Assembly: GCA_003670925.1 (NCBI GenBank)
Contig: QWQG01000201.1
Coordinates: forward strand, 1 to 52,930
DNA from: Planctomycetota bacterium
GTDB taxonomy: Bacteria; Planctomycetota; Planctomycetia; Planctomycetales; Planctomycetaceae
Direction: 5' to 3'
DNA: 52,930 bases
The translations under genes and the position numbers were made by a program. Each line of letters opens with the position of its first letter. Position 1 is the stretch's first letter. Below, piece by piece: positions 9,708 to 17,824 of this stretch. The notes under the pieces are model-generated. The model did no database searches. It worked only from the letters and a program-made list of their open reading frames with translations, and was not told where the DNA came from.

Positions 9708-10166
9708 ATGCGATTCCGATTCAAAAACCGTTACGCCAGTAGACGCAACATTGACATGACGCCGATGATCGACTGCGTCTTTCAATTGTTGCTGTTCTTT
9801 ATGGTGGCCAGTCGGTTTGAGGAAGAAGCAAAAGTGTCGGGTGAAGGTGCGTTGGATGCACATCTACCGGACGCTGTCGCAGCGATGCCGATGGTGATGC
9901 GCCCGAAAGAGATGATCGTCAATGTGAATTCTCGCGGCGAGTTCTACATCGGCGGTGAAATGCATTCGGAAGCTCAATTGGGCGAACGACTGCAGAGGGC
10001 GGAACTCAATAATCCTGGGAATCAGCCGGTCGTGATCCGAGGCGATGAGCGATCGGACTGGAAGTACATCGCCCGTGTGATGAGTCTGTGCAATCAGGCA
10101 AAGATTCGCGACTATCGTGTGGCAGTGCTGCCCCCGGATGAAATCAAGGAGGGTGGTGGTCCATGA
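9708..10166 (+). CDS. ExbD/TolR-type biopolymer transport protein
   Basis: A 152-residue protein with a short basic N-terminus, one membrane helix containing MTPMIDCVFQLLLFFMV, and a periplasmic domain of about 115 residues. Asp22 in the helix corresponds to the essential proton-carrying aspartate of ExbD/TolR. The periplasmic part includes the usual 'vVIRGDERSDWKYIARVM..C..A' pattern of the domain. It should sit inside the pore of the ExbB-like pentamer and couple proton flow to movement of a third protein. Its stop codon overlaps the start of the next gene (ATGA at 10163-10166), so the two are probably translated together, which ties the toroid protein to the complex. Confidence 0.93.
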   Translation: MRFRFKNRYASRRNIDMTPMIDCVFQLLLFFMVASRFEEEAKVSGEGALDAHLPDAVAAMPMVMRPKEMIVNVNSRGEFYIGGEMHSEAQLGERLQRAELNNPGNQPVVIRGDERSDWKYIARVMSLCNQAKIRDYRVAVLPPDEIKEGGGP

Positions 10167-13100
10167 GGGATCTTGTCCGGATTGCAGATAACGACTTGAA
10201 GGAACTCACTCCGAGCCACCTTCTGCGGATCTTCACAGCCTGCTCCATGGCTGTGGCGTGCGGGGTCTTCGCACTCCAAGGTATGGCCATTTTATTCACG
10301 GACGAGAACTTTGTGCCTCTGCCGGGGATGAATCAACTGTCCGGGCAGGTCGCGTGGGCGACGGCGTTAGTGGCAATGCTGGGCGGCGTCACGTTTCTGG
10401 TACGTGGTGTCATAAAACGCCGCCTGCAGTGGGCAATTGCGATCAGTCTGCTCATCCATTTTTTGCTCTGTCTGTCAGTCTCCGGGGTCCAATTTCGCGG
10501 ACCACGACTGCCGCCGGTAGCTGTCGCCGAATCGCTTGGCGCGACGCCGGAAGAGTTCACCTTGCCAGACTATGCGGGCGACGACACACCAAATTCCGAT
10601 GCGGTATGGAAGCAGCAAACTGACACTTCAACGCCGGAGAACGATGTTGCTGTTGCCCACACAGAAATGGCGATTGCCGAAGCAGACAAGCCACAACCCA
10701 TCGACACGCCACAGGCTCTGCCCGTCGAGAAAGTCGAGACTCTGGAACGCCAAGAACAAGTCATACTCGCCGCCGACACCGCAGCGGAAATAGCCCGTCA
10801 GGCAAAAGAAAGTGATTTGCCACCGCAACAGCAAATCGCCGCACCAGACGTGGCGCCAACCGAGATTGCGGAGCCCCTGCTGGACGTGCAATTGGATCAG
10901 GCGAAACAATCCAGTGAAACACCAATGATCGAGCGTGAACAGACTGAAGTCGCGTCCGCAACTCAGCTGCTAGCGTCCGCTAAATTAGAGGCTCAGCGCG
11001 TTGAAACGGCGAGCAGCCCGGAAGACGTGCAGGCTAACATGGCCGCGAAAAAAAACACCGAGTTCGAGGCGGCGATGGCTGCCACTGAAGACGTGAAAGT
11101 GGCCACCTCTGACGCGCGACAAATAGAGGTGCGGGAACAACAGCTTGAGCTTGCCCGGCAGCAGGCGGCAGCGGCATCGGAATCGACCGATAGCCCTGCC
11201 ACGAACGAAAAGTCGCTGTCTGCTACTAGTCCTGCGGTAAGTCGCGTGAAGCCAGCACGAGGGGCGGGGATTGGTGTTCCATCGGCAATAGCTCCGACAG
11301 CTGGTGGAGGAGTCTCAATCGCGCGCAGCAGGGCAAAAGCGAACGCAGCCACAGGGAACGCAGATGCGGAACACATGGAAGTCTCATCTGTTCCCGGGGT
11401 CAGTGCGCCAGCGATGTCTGAGTCGTCTGCGTCCACATCCCAGCGACGCGGCGCTGCGGCTACAGTGCCAGTCGGGGCTAACGCGGGCGGATCCTCCACG
11501 GCTGCGGGTGCTGGTCAGTCGCAAGGACAAATTTCCGGAACTACAGTCGCCAGATCAACAAAAGGCGGCAATCAACCGGCGATCGGAGATCCCAATGGAC
11601 AACCGGCGACGACCGGACGCGGCGAAGGTCGCAGGGCCGATGCCGTAGGGACGACCGCCAATGAAGTCGGAGTTAAGGCAGCGGGTGGCAACGTTACAAA
11701 GAACGGAGAAGGCATGATTGTCGGGCCTGCTGGGACTGCAGTTGGGCGGAGTACAAACGGCCTTGCTCCACGATCGGAGGCAAACGGAAGTGTCAGCGGT
11801 CCGTCAAGTCCTGCGTCGTCTGCTGGTGCGCCAGCCGGACCTACACGGTTATCATCTGCAGCAGGAGCGGGACAGGGAACAGAACCAAGTGCTCTGCTGA
11901 AGGCTGATGTTGGATTCGCGAGGAGCACAAATTCTGGACGTGCGGTGTCGCGGTCTTCTGCTGCGGTGGCCAGTCTGCCTGTGGGGGCTGCTGCTGCCGA
12001 ACAGGGCGGCACACTAGTGTTTGCAGGGCCGCAGGCGGCAGCGAGTGGCGTGATGACAGCGAGCAGTGGTTTGCCCGCGCCGCGTCTAAATTCAGTCCCA
12101 CGGCGAACCGCCGGATTGCCCGGTAGCAGCGCTCCCGCGACAGCCGCAGGTGCATCGCCGAGTGGTAATGCTGCGAAACAAGCACGAGTAGCCGTTGGCA
12201 GTCCCCGGGCCGGTGGTGGGACTAGGCAACCAACCTTAGTCTCGGCCGATGTCGTCGCGCGCATGCTTAAGAAGTCCGTGCCGGGACTTGGTGGATCTCC
12301 AGAAGCACGAATTGCAGACAGCCTGTCCATGCGAACTTCCGCCGCCCGGCGTGAAGCAGCTAAGACACTTGGCGGATCTCCTGAATCAGAAGAAGCAGTG
12401 GAGCGAGGACTCATCTGGTTGGCCCTAAATCAGTATCCCGATGGGCACTGGAGTATCAACGACTTCCCTGGTGAAGCCACCGCCGATATTGGTCAGGGCA
12501 GTTTTCGGGCCGACAGTGCCGCAACCGGACTCGCGTTACTGGCCTATCTCGGTGCGGGTTATACGCATCAGTCGGGAACGTACCAAGACGTTGTGAAACG
12601 CGGCGTGACTTGGTTGATGAATGGTCAGAAACCAGACGGCGATCTCTTTGCGGACGAATCTGATTTCGTCTGGTTTTACAGTCACGGCATGGCTGCCATT
12701 GCCCTGTGTGAGGCGTACGGACTTACGAAGGATGTCGCGTTGAGAGAGCCAGCACAACGGGCGTTAAACTTCATTATTGAATCACAGCATCCTGAATTTG
12801 GCGGCTGGCGATACCGACCCAAATTTGAATCTGACACGTCTGTCTCCGGCTGGCAATTGATGGCGTTGAAGAGCGGAGAAATGTCTGGTCTGATCGTGCC
12901 GCAAGACGCCTATGAACGTGTCGGCAAGTGGTTGAATTCGGTGCAAAGCAAAACATCTGCCGGGCAGTTCAGCTATCACCCTTCGCGTGACGCGAGTCCA
13001 ACCATGACGGCAGAAGGCTTGCTGATGCGCCAGTATCTGGGAGCCAAACGCGATGACGCGCAGTTGATCGCTGGAGCAAATTTCCTGAGCACTCGGCTGC

Positions 13101-13381
13101 CGGATTTTGGCCAGCGTGATTCGTACTATTGGTACTATGCGACTCAAGTCATGTTCCACATGCAGGGAGAACACTGGAGTCTTTGGAACAGCAGTCTCCG
13201 CGATTCGCTGGTAGAGACACAAAGCACTCACGGCACTGGTAATGGCAGTTGGGATCCCGGGGGCCCGACGCCCGAAAAATGGGCCAGCGCGGGTGGGCGG
13301 CATTACGTGACGTGCTTGAATCTATTGATGCTGGAAGTTTACTACCGGCACTTGCCGCTGTATCTGGAACTTGAAAAATGA
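10163..13381 (+). CDS. Membrane-anchored linker-toroid protein (prenyltransferase/squalene-cyclase-like repeats), TonB/TolA-like layout
   Basis: A 1072-residue protein overlapping the exbD-like gene by four bases. Three hydrophobic segments lie near residues 22-45, 62-84 and 88-108, so the remainder should be periplasmic if the N-terminus is cytoplasmic. The third helix contains S95-LLI-H99, the same SxxxH spacing as the Ser16/His20 pair of E. coli TonB. Residues about 120-350 are Gln/Ala/Glu-rich and probably helical. About 350-730 is Ala/Gly/Ser/Thr-rich and carries recurring ARSTKG, GRSTNG and ARSTNS motifs. From about 740 to the end are alpha-alpha repeats with GLIWLALNQYPDGHW, GVTWLMNGQKPDGDLF and ALNFIIESQHPEFGGWRY, typical of the terpenoid-cyclase/prenyltransferase toroid. 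No catalytic DxDD of squalene-hopene cyclase was noticed, so binding rather than catalysis is likely. The energy-transducer role is an inference. Confidence 0.85.
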   Translation: MRDLVRIADNDLKELTPSHLLRIFTACSMAVACGVFALQGMAILFTDENFVPLPGMNQLSGQVAWATALVAMLGGVTFLVRGVIKRRLQWAIAISLLIHFLLCLSVSGVQFRGPRLPPVAVAESLGATPEEFTLPDYAGDDTPNSDAVWKQQTDTSTPENDVAVAHTEMAIAEADKPQPIDTPQALPVEKVETLERQEQVILAADTAAEIARQAKESDLPPQQQIAAPDVAPTEIAEPLLDVQLDQAKQSSETPMIEREQTEVASATQLLASAKLEAQRVETASSPEDVQANMAAKKNTEFEAAMAATEDVKVATSDARQIEVREQQLELARQQAAAASESTDSPATNEKSLSATSPAVSRVKPARGAGIGVPSAIAPTAGGGVSIARSRAKANAATGNADAEHMEVSSVPGVSAPAMSESSASTSQRRGAAATVPVGANAGGSSTAAGAGQSQGQISGTTVARSTKGGNQPAIGDPNGQPATTGRGEGRRADAVGTTANEVGVKAAGGNVTKNGEGMIVGPAGTAVGRSTNGLAPRSEANGSVSGPSSPASSAGAPAGPTRLSSAAGAGQGTEPSALLKADVGFARSTNSGRAVSRSSAAVASLPVGAAAAEQGGTLVFAGPQAAASGVMTASSGLPAPRLNSVPRRTAGLPGSSAPATAAGASPSGNAAKQARVAVGSPRAGGGTRQPTLVSADVVARMLKKSVPGLGGSPEARIADSLSMRTSAARREAAKTLGGSPESEEAVERGLIWLALNQYPDGHWSINDFPGEATADIGQGSFRADSAATGLALLAYLGAGYTHQSGTYQDVVKRGVTWLMNGQKPDGDLFADESDFVWFYSHGMAAIALCEAYGLTKDVALREPAQRALNFIIESQHPEFGGWRYRPKFESDTSVSGWQLMALKSGEMSGLIVPQDAYERVGKWLNSVQSKTSAGQFSYHPSRDASPTMTAEGLLMRQYLGAKRDDAQLIAGANFLSTRLPDFGQRDSYYWYYATQVMFHMQGEHWSLWNSSLRDSLVETQSTHGTGNGSWDPGGPTPEKWASAGGRHYVTCLNLLMLEVYYRHLPLYLELEK

Positions 13382-13475
13382 GCGTCGCGCAACTGATGGG
13401 GTTGGTCAGGACTCTGTCCGTAGCCGCAGAAGGCCAGTTCAAATCAAGTTTAATGCGTGCCGGGCCGCCTTTGAA

Positions 13476-14645
13476 TTAGATCTGTTCAGGTGCTTTGTCG
13501 GTGAATTCAAAGACCACGAGGATCGGTGTTTTTTGAGCTCGTGCCGACTGAACAGATGAGACTTCGGCTGGCGGCACAGCGACTTTTTTGGCTGTCACGG
13601 ATAGACCAGCGGCTTTGTCGAGGGGCTTGGTGTTAGCCTCGACAGCGTCGCTCTGGGCGACCAGAGATTCTGAGGCAGCAGCCAGAGGTTTTGTGGATTT
13701 CGGCAGTGTCATGTACACTTGGCCAAAGTGCAGTTCGGAGTGCGTGGGAGTCTTCATGGATTCTTGCATGCCACGAATGAGACTTTCACGCGTTGAATCG
13801 GCAACCGAGCGAGGATTCCAGTCGGCGGATTGTGGATTCGTTTCAGAAATAACACTGTCGATGAAGGCTTTGTCATCAACACCGGTCGATGTGAATAGCA
13901 CGCCAAACCGAGCATCGTGATCGTCGTTGCCGACCACCGCTTGGATGTCCATGCCATGCTTTGCCACGAGTGATTCAATAATCCGCATGACTTCTTCGCG
14001 GTCTTTTGAATTGACAGTCACAACGACAATGCTCCACTTATCATTTTCGATGAAAGGTCGCATTTCTTCCTGCGGCACAATCGAATCCTGCTCAACGAGA
14101 GTGGACAGTTCGTCTACTTGGGCTTCGCTGCTGACAGCGACTTTCGCGGTCACCACCTCATCTGCAGCCGCGATGTTCACGGACATGTCAATGTCGAGCT
14201 TTCTGGCGAGACGCTGATCACTTTCTGGCGAAATCGGTGCCATGCCACCGGCAAGTGCGAAGACTTCAACGGCGCGCGGGGGCTGCAGGAGCAGTAACGT
14301 CGCGGCGCAGGCCGTGACGGAAACGGCCACGATCCCACGTATGATCCAGCCACGATTTGTCTTGGGTGCTGAAATGGGGGAGATCATTGTCGATGACTGC
14401 TGGAGAGCAGCATGCACCGAGGACACGAATGATGCGGACACCCGTTTAACTGGCAGTGCTTTCAATTGATCTCGCAAGCCTGCCATGGCTGCCAGATAGC
14501 TCCGATAAACGTCCGTCCGGAGGAACGCGGCCAATTCAGCGGCTTCTTCTGGCTGCAGATCGCCGTCCAACTGCCGTGACAAAAGCAACTGAATCCGTTC
14601 GGTTTCAGCAGGCTGACTGGATTTTGGATCTTGAGCAGAATTCAT
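13476..14645 (-). CDS. Anti-sigma-factor-like single-pass membrane protein (no zinc motif)
   Basis: A 389-residue protein. Residues about 15-60 (ERIQLLLSRQLDGDLQPEEA...) resemble the N-terminal anti-sigma helix-bundle domain, which usually starts with a 'LLS.YLDGEL..EE' pattern; the zinc-binding HxxxCxxC of many family members is absent. One membrane helix lies at about 101-121. The roughly 270-residue C-terminal part, presumably extracytoplasmic, has no recognised domain. By family analogy it would hold an ECF sigma factor at the membrane until a signal arrives. No ECF sigma gene is adjacent: upstream on the same strand is purU and downstream is the convergent toroid gene. The assignment rests on a short motif plus topology and is moderate. 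Confidence 0.5.
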   Translation of the reverse strand: MNSAQDPKSSQPAETERIQLLLSRQLDGDLQPEEAAELAAFLRTDVYRSYLAAMAGLRDQLKALPVKRVSASFVSSVHAALQQSSTMISPISAPKTNRGWIIRGIVAVSVTACAATLLLLQPPRAVEVFALAGGMAPISPESDQRLARKLDIDMSVNIAAADEVVTAKVAVSSEAQVDELSTLVEQDSIVPQEEMRPFIENDKWSIVVVTVNSKDREEVMRIIESLVAKHGMDIQAVVGNDDHDARFGVLFTSTGVDDKAFIDSVISETNPQSADWNPRSVADSTRESLIRGMQESMKTPTHSELHFGQVYMTLPKSTKPLAAASESLVAQSDAVEANTKPLDKAAGLSVTAKKVAVPPAEVSSVQSARAQKTPILVVFEFTDKAPEQI

Positions 14646-14819
14646 CGGTCATCAACGATCTGGCGGGAAAACAGCAGGATTCGCATCTGATAACGCCAAA
14701 TGCTTATCGGGGCAATCTGGCCGACTGCGCAGACGCTTGAGACGAATGTTACTCCTTCAAGGTTCCCGAATTCTGCAGGATTGTAAAATAATCGTCAGAT
14801 CACCGAGCGCAAGCCTGTT

Positions 14820-15683
14820 TTACTGGGGTTTTCGCACCACACGGTGAAAATGCAGCTCCACTTCTCGATCCACAACACGGCGGATGCCTTCCACAATGCA
14901 GTTCGGTTCATGGTCCGATTCTCCGATGCGTTTGATGTCAACCAGCGGTGTTCCTGGCAGCACGCTGAAAGCACTCTGAAAGAGAATTTGGTTTCCGGCA
15001 TCGAGCTCCGGGACAATGAAATGCACGGTGGCACCAAAGCACAGCATATGGTGCTGGAACGCATCTTCATAAGGCCGAAAACCAGGAAATGAAGGCAGCA
15101 GACCGTGATGCAGATTGATAATCCGTCCCCCCGCGAATTTCCAGCACAGTTCCGCTGGCAACACCCGCATGTAGCGGGCCAGCACGACGTAATCGATTTG
15201 CTGTACATCGATGACCTGTGCCAGTTTGGCATAGTCTGGATTACCGACACTGTCGCCGATATTGACGAACGGAACATCAAACTGATCGGCTACGCTCCGG
15301 CAGGCATTGCGGTTACCGATCATTACGGCGGCTTCAGCCTTAAGGCGGCGGTCGCGAATCGCACGCAGAATTGCCAAGGGAGGTTCAGTCCGAAATGTCG
15401 TGCAGATGGCGAGACGGGGCGGACGATCGTGCTCATCACGTGACCAGACGCGGATCTGCAGTCCTCGCAATTGCCCGATTTCCTCAAGATGCTTTCGCAG
15501 TGTCGCGACCGGCACACTCGTGCCCGGCCAGTCGATGCGCATGAACATCGCAAAAAGTTGTTCAGAATCCCGGTCGTACATCTGAATTTCATGGATATTC
15601 GCTCCGGCCCCGGTGACGTAGTGAATAATCGGATCGGCCAGACCTTTATGGTCAGGGCCCACGGCTGTGATGGTGACCTGCAT
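14820..15683 (-). CDS. purU: Formyltetrahydrofolate deformylase (PurU-like)
   Basis: The preferred start is the ATG at 15683 (287 residues, close to the 280 of E. coli PurU). A TTG at 15740 would add 19 residues without family character. Residues 1-80 form an ACT-like domain (ITAVGPDHKGLADPI). The C-terminal formyltransferase domain carries IINLHHGLLPSFPG and FGATVHFIVPELDAGNQI, giving the catalytic Asn190, His192 and Asp228 of the N-10-formyl-THF hydrolase/GART fold. It releases formate from 10-formyl-THF, balancing one-carbon pools and feeding PurT-type purine synthesis. The segment before the N-H-D site is more divergent than in proteobacterial PurU. A 57-residue candidate gene with its own terminator lies 131 bases upstream on the same strand. 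Confidence 0.9.
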   Translation of the reverse strand: MQVTITAVGPDHKGLADPIIHYVTGAGANIHEIQMYDRDSEQLFAMFMRIDWPGTSVPVATLRKHLEEIGQLRGLQIRVWSRDEHDRPPRLAICTTFRTEPPLAILRAIRDRRLKAEAAVMIGNRNACRSVADQFDVPFVNIGDSVGNPDYAKLAQVIDVQQIDYVVLARYMRVLPAELCWKFAGGRIINLHHGLLPSFPGFRPYEDAFQHHMLCFGATVHFIVPELDAGNQILFQSAFSVLPGTPLVDIKRIGESDHEPNCIVEGIRRVVDREVELHFHRVVRKPQ

Positions 15684-15798
15684 GGGAAATTGTTTCTTTA
15701 GATTTTCGTCTTCACGCGGGAGAAGCCAGACTCCAGCCAAGTCTTAGACATCTGACTGTGCTTGCCCAACAAATCGATTCATCTAGAACTGTAACGAA

Positions 15799-15829
15799 AA
15801 AAACGGGGCTCATCTATGAGCCCCGTTTT
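15799..15829 (-). terminator. Strong intrinsic terminator overlapping the small ORF stop
   Basis: A near-perfect inverted repeat, AAAACGGGGCTCA (15800-15812) and TGAGCCCCGTTTT (15817-15829), with a four-base loop. Read on the minus strand it is followed by a run of seven T at 15803-15797, the classic Rho-independent form. On the plus strand only four T follow. It sits between the start regions of divergent purU and the zinc-ribbon gene, so it must end a minus-strand transcript that begins within about 200 bases to its right. The 57-residue ORF ends inside its loop. Confidence 0.8.
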
Positions 15830-15987
15830 CGGGACACCTGGATAAGAGCAGTCGCAAATTTCAGCAGACAAATCACACCAAACCACGCAACCCACTTCGA
15901 CAATCGTGCGCGACGATATTCCTCGTCCAACCGTTTGACGTGCAGACTTCGCTCCAGCCTTACGATTGACGAAGTGACGCGGTTCAT
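15814..15987 (-). CDS. Candidate 57-residue single-pass membrane protein
   Basis: An ATG at 15987 (immediately preceded by an in-frame TGA) opens a 57-codon frame ending with TAG at 15816-15814. The N-terminal half is highly charged and probably helical (VRLERSLHVKRLDEEYRRAR). Residues about 32-51 form a hydrophobic segment (WVAWFGVICLLKFATALIQV) and the protein ends in a basic SRKRGS tail. The stop codon falls in the loop of a strong minus-strand terminator, which gives independent reason to believe that a transcript ends exactly here. No clear Shine-Dalgarno was seen (only CTGAG-like bases). Layout suggests a small inner-membrane protein with a charged cytoplasmic arm; no family is recognised. 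It could instead be a terminated leader RNA of purU with a chance ORF. Confidence 0.5.
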   Translation of the reverse strand: MNRVTSSIVRLERSLHVKRLDEEYRRARLSKWVAWFGVICLLKFATALIQVSRKRGS

Positions 15988-16047
15988 TCAAACTCAGCAA
16001 AAAGAACGTCGTCTCAAGGGAAAGCTTTATTCAAGGGGATCTGCACG

Positions 16048-16461
16048 ATGAAGTGTTTCGCTTGTCAGGCAGAAATACCGGACTATTCTGCGGTGTGTCC
16101 AAAGTGCGGCGACGATCCTCAGGCAAATCCTTTCGAAGCACCAACGGCACCACGCACGAGACCAGTAAGCACTCCCAGTGAAGGCGATGCCACGGGGGGC
16201 ATCATTCCGTACAAGAACCCTAAAGCTCTGATTGCCTATTACTTGGGCATCTTCAGCGGCTTTCCGGTCATCGGATTTTTCCTTGCAGTCCCGGCCCTCG
16301 TGCTGGGCATTATGGGACTCCGCGATCGCAATCGTAATCCCGCCATCAAGGGCAGCATTCATGCTGGGATTGGCATCGGCTGTGGTGCGATCTTTATGCT
16401 CCTGTGGGGCGCGGTCATTATTGGGATGATCATCAATTACTTATCAAATACTTGGCAGTGA
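16048..16461 (+). CDS. Zinc-ribbon plus two-helix membrane protein (DUF4190-like)
   Basis: A 137-residue protein. Residues 3-20 form a zinc ribbon (Cys3, Cys6, Cys17, Cys20 in two CxxC knuckles). A Pro/Thr-rich linker follows, then two membrane helices (about 61-87 and 106-130) separated by GLRDRNRNPAIKG, a pattern typical of the small DUF4190-like membrane proteins. The zinc ribbon presumably lies in the cytoplasm. Function unknown; such proteins are common in planctomycetes and Gram-positives. The next gene, a biotin ligase, begins three or twelve bases after its stop, so the two are probably co-transcribed without an obvious shared pathway. Confidence 0.7.
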   Translation: MKCFACQAEIPDYSAVCPKCGDDPQANPFEAPTAPRTRPVSTPSEGDATGGIIPYKNPKALIAYYLGIFSGFPVIGFFLAVPALVLGIMGLRDRNRNPAIKGSIHAGIGIGCGAIFMLLWGAVIIGMIINYLSNTWQ

Positions 16462-16464
16462 TGC

Positions 16465-17277
16465 TTGAAGGAAATGGCTAAAGCACGCTCACTGCAGTGT
16501 ACGTTTGACCTTGAACGCATCGTGGCCGACACGGACGTGCGTTACATTGAGTACCACGACACACTCAAATCGACCAACACGACCGCCGTGGAATTGCTCG
16601 GGCCGCTGTTGGACAACGCGCCGGCTGTGGTGCTGACACCAAAACAAACGGCAGGCCGGGGCCGCAAAGGGAATCCATGGTGGTCATCCGGAGGAGCGCT
16701 CACTTTTTCGTGGGTGGTTGATGCGGCTGACCTGCCATTGACGAGCGAACGCCGCCCGCTGATCTCCCTGGCTGCGGGACTGGCTGTGCGTGATGCGCTG
16801 CTAGACATGCTTCCGAACTGTCCGTTTGTCCTCAAGTGGCCGAATGATGTGCTCATCGGCGACCGTAAAGTTTGTGGCATTCTCGTCGAACAACATGCGG
16901 TCGCTCAGCGGCAGGCTGTGATTATCGGCATCGGCGTCAACGTCAATAATTCCCTCTGTGACGCGCCGATGGAGATTGCGCAACGAGCCACCTCGCTGTT
17001 TGATCTCGAAGGCCACTCATTTGATCTGACCAGTCTCCTGATTCTGATCCTGCAGCGACTCCGCCTACGGATCAACCAATTGACGACGCAGCCTCGGCTC
17101 GCACTCGCGGAAACAAATGGCCACAACGTGCTGACCGGCCGCATCGTAACTTTGCAAATTGGCGACACCACCATCACGGGTTTGTGTGTGGGTATCGACG
17201 ACGAGGGCCAGTTGGTCCTGCAAACCGAACAGCAAGTCCATCGCTGCGCCAGCGGGATTGTCGTGCAGTGGAATTAG
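16465..17277 (+). CDS. birA: Biotin--[acetyl-CoA-carboxylase] ligase (BirA type, no DNA-binding domain)
   Basis: A protein of up to 270 residues with the biotin-protein ligase core: STNTTAVELL, QTAGRGRKGNPWWSS (the GRGRxG biotinoyl-AMP loop), LKWPNDVLIGDRKVCGIL (KWPNDV lysine), and IIGIGVNVNNS. A C-terminal BPL_C-like domain follows (TGRIVTLQIGDTTITGLCVGIDDEGQLVLQ). It activates biotin with ATP and attaches it to the carrier domain of carboxylases. The N-terminal winged helix of E. coli BirA is absent, so it cannot repress a biotin operon directly. The start is uncertain: TTG at 16465, or ATG at 16474 with GAAGGA only one base upstream. Confidence 0.93.
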   Translation: MKEMAKARSLQCTFDLERIVADTDVRYIEYHDTLKSTNTTAVELLGPLLDNAPAVVLTPKQTAGRGRKGNPWWSSGGALTFSWVVDAADLPLTSERRPLISLAAGLAVRDALLDMLPNCPFVLKWPNDVLIGDRKVCGILVEQHAVAQRQAVIIGIGVNVNNSLCDAPMEIAQRATSLFDLEGHSFDLTSLLILILQRLRLRINQLTTQPRLALAETNGHNVLTGRIVTLQIGDTTITGLCVGIDDEGQLVLQTEQQVHRCASGIVVQWN

Positions 17278-17293
17278 GCGAACACTCCGCCCC

Positions 17294-17824
17294 CTAAAGC
17301 CAAAAACTCACAAGTTGTACGACGAAGATCGTCACCCCAACGGCACCTTTGGCGAGCATTCCAAGCAAGCGACCGAACATGGCTGCGGTGCCAATCTCGG
17401 TGCGCAGTGCCGGCTCCGTACCTTTCCATGCCTCTCCCAGCCAAGCTCCCGCAAATGCGCCGACTGCGGCGCCCAGAATTGCTCCGATCACACTGCCGAC
17501 GATGGGAATTGGAATCATAAAAGTTCCGGCAATGCTGCAGACGAAAGACATTCCCATCGAAATCAACATCGCGCGGCGACTGGCACCTTTCTTCGCGGCC
17601 TTGGCTGAACCCATGGCGAGTTCTAAAACCTCGCCCACGCCAGCCAAGGCGACACAGATCATGACGATCGTCCATGTGGGCCCATGTCCAAAATCGGAGA
17701 CCAAGAGGAAGATGCACAGGAGGCCTGTCATGAACCAGTTGCCTGGCAGCAGAAACAGATTACTCAGCAAAGCGACCGCATTCAAGACGCTCAGAACGCT
17801 TACGCACAGCCAGTAACTCATCAC
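17294..17824 (-). CDS. DUF456 family membrane protein
   Basis: A 176-residue, very hydrophobic protein with about five membrane segments. A glycine-rich small-residue helix (IVGSVIGAILGAAVGAFAGA) is followed by LGEAWKG, as in DUF456 proteins. The N-terminal part has LLPGNWFMTGLLCIFLL and the central part GVGEVLELAMGSAKAAKKGAS, both in the family pattern. Molecular function is unknown. The start codon overlaps the stop of the HEAT-repeat gene (ATGA, 17821-17824), indicating translational coupling. It converges on birA with 16 bases between stops. Confidence 0.8.
   Translation of the reverse strand: MMSYWLCVSVLSVLNAVALLSNLFLLPGNWFMTGLLCIFLLVSDFGHGPTWTIVMICVALAGVGEVLELAMGSAKAAKKGASRRAMLISMGMSFVCSIAGTFMIPIPIVGSVIGAILGAAVGAFAGAWLGEAWKGTEPALRTEIGTAAMFGRLLGMLAKGAVGVTIFVVQLVSFWL

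Noticed and set aside
11572-12414. A 280-codon minus-strand frame opposite the toroid protein linker
   Set aside because: It is Ala/Pro/Ser-rich because it mirrors the low-complexity linker; the plus-strand gene continues through it into a recognisable domain.
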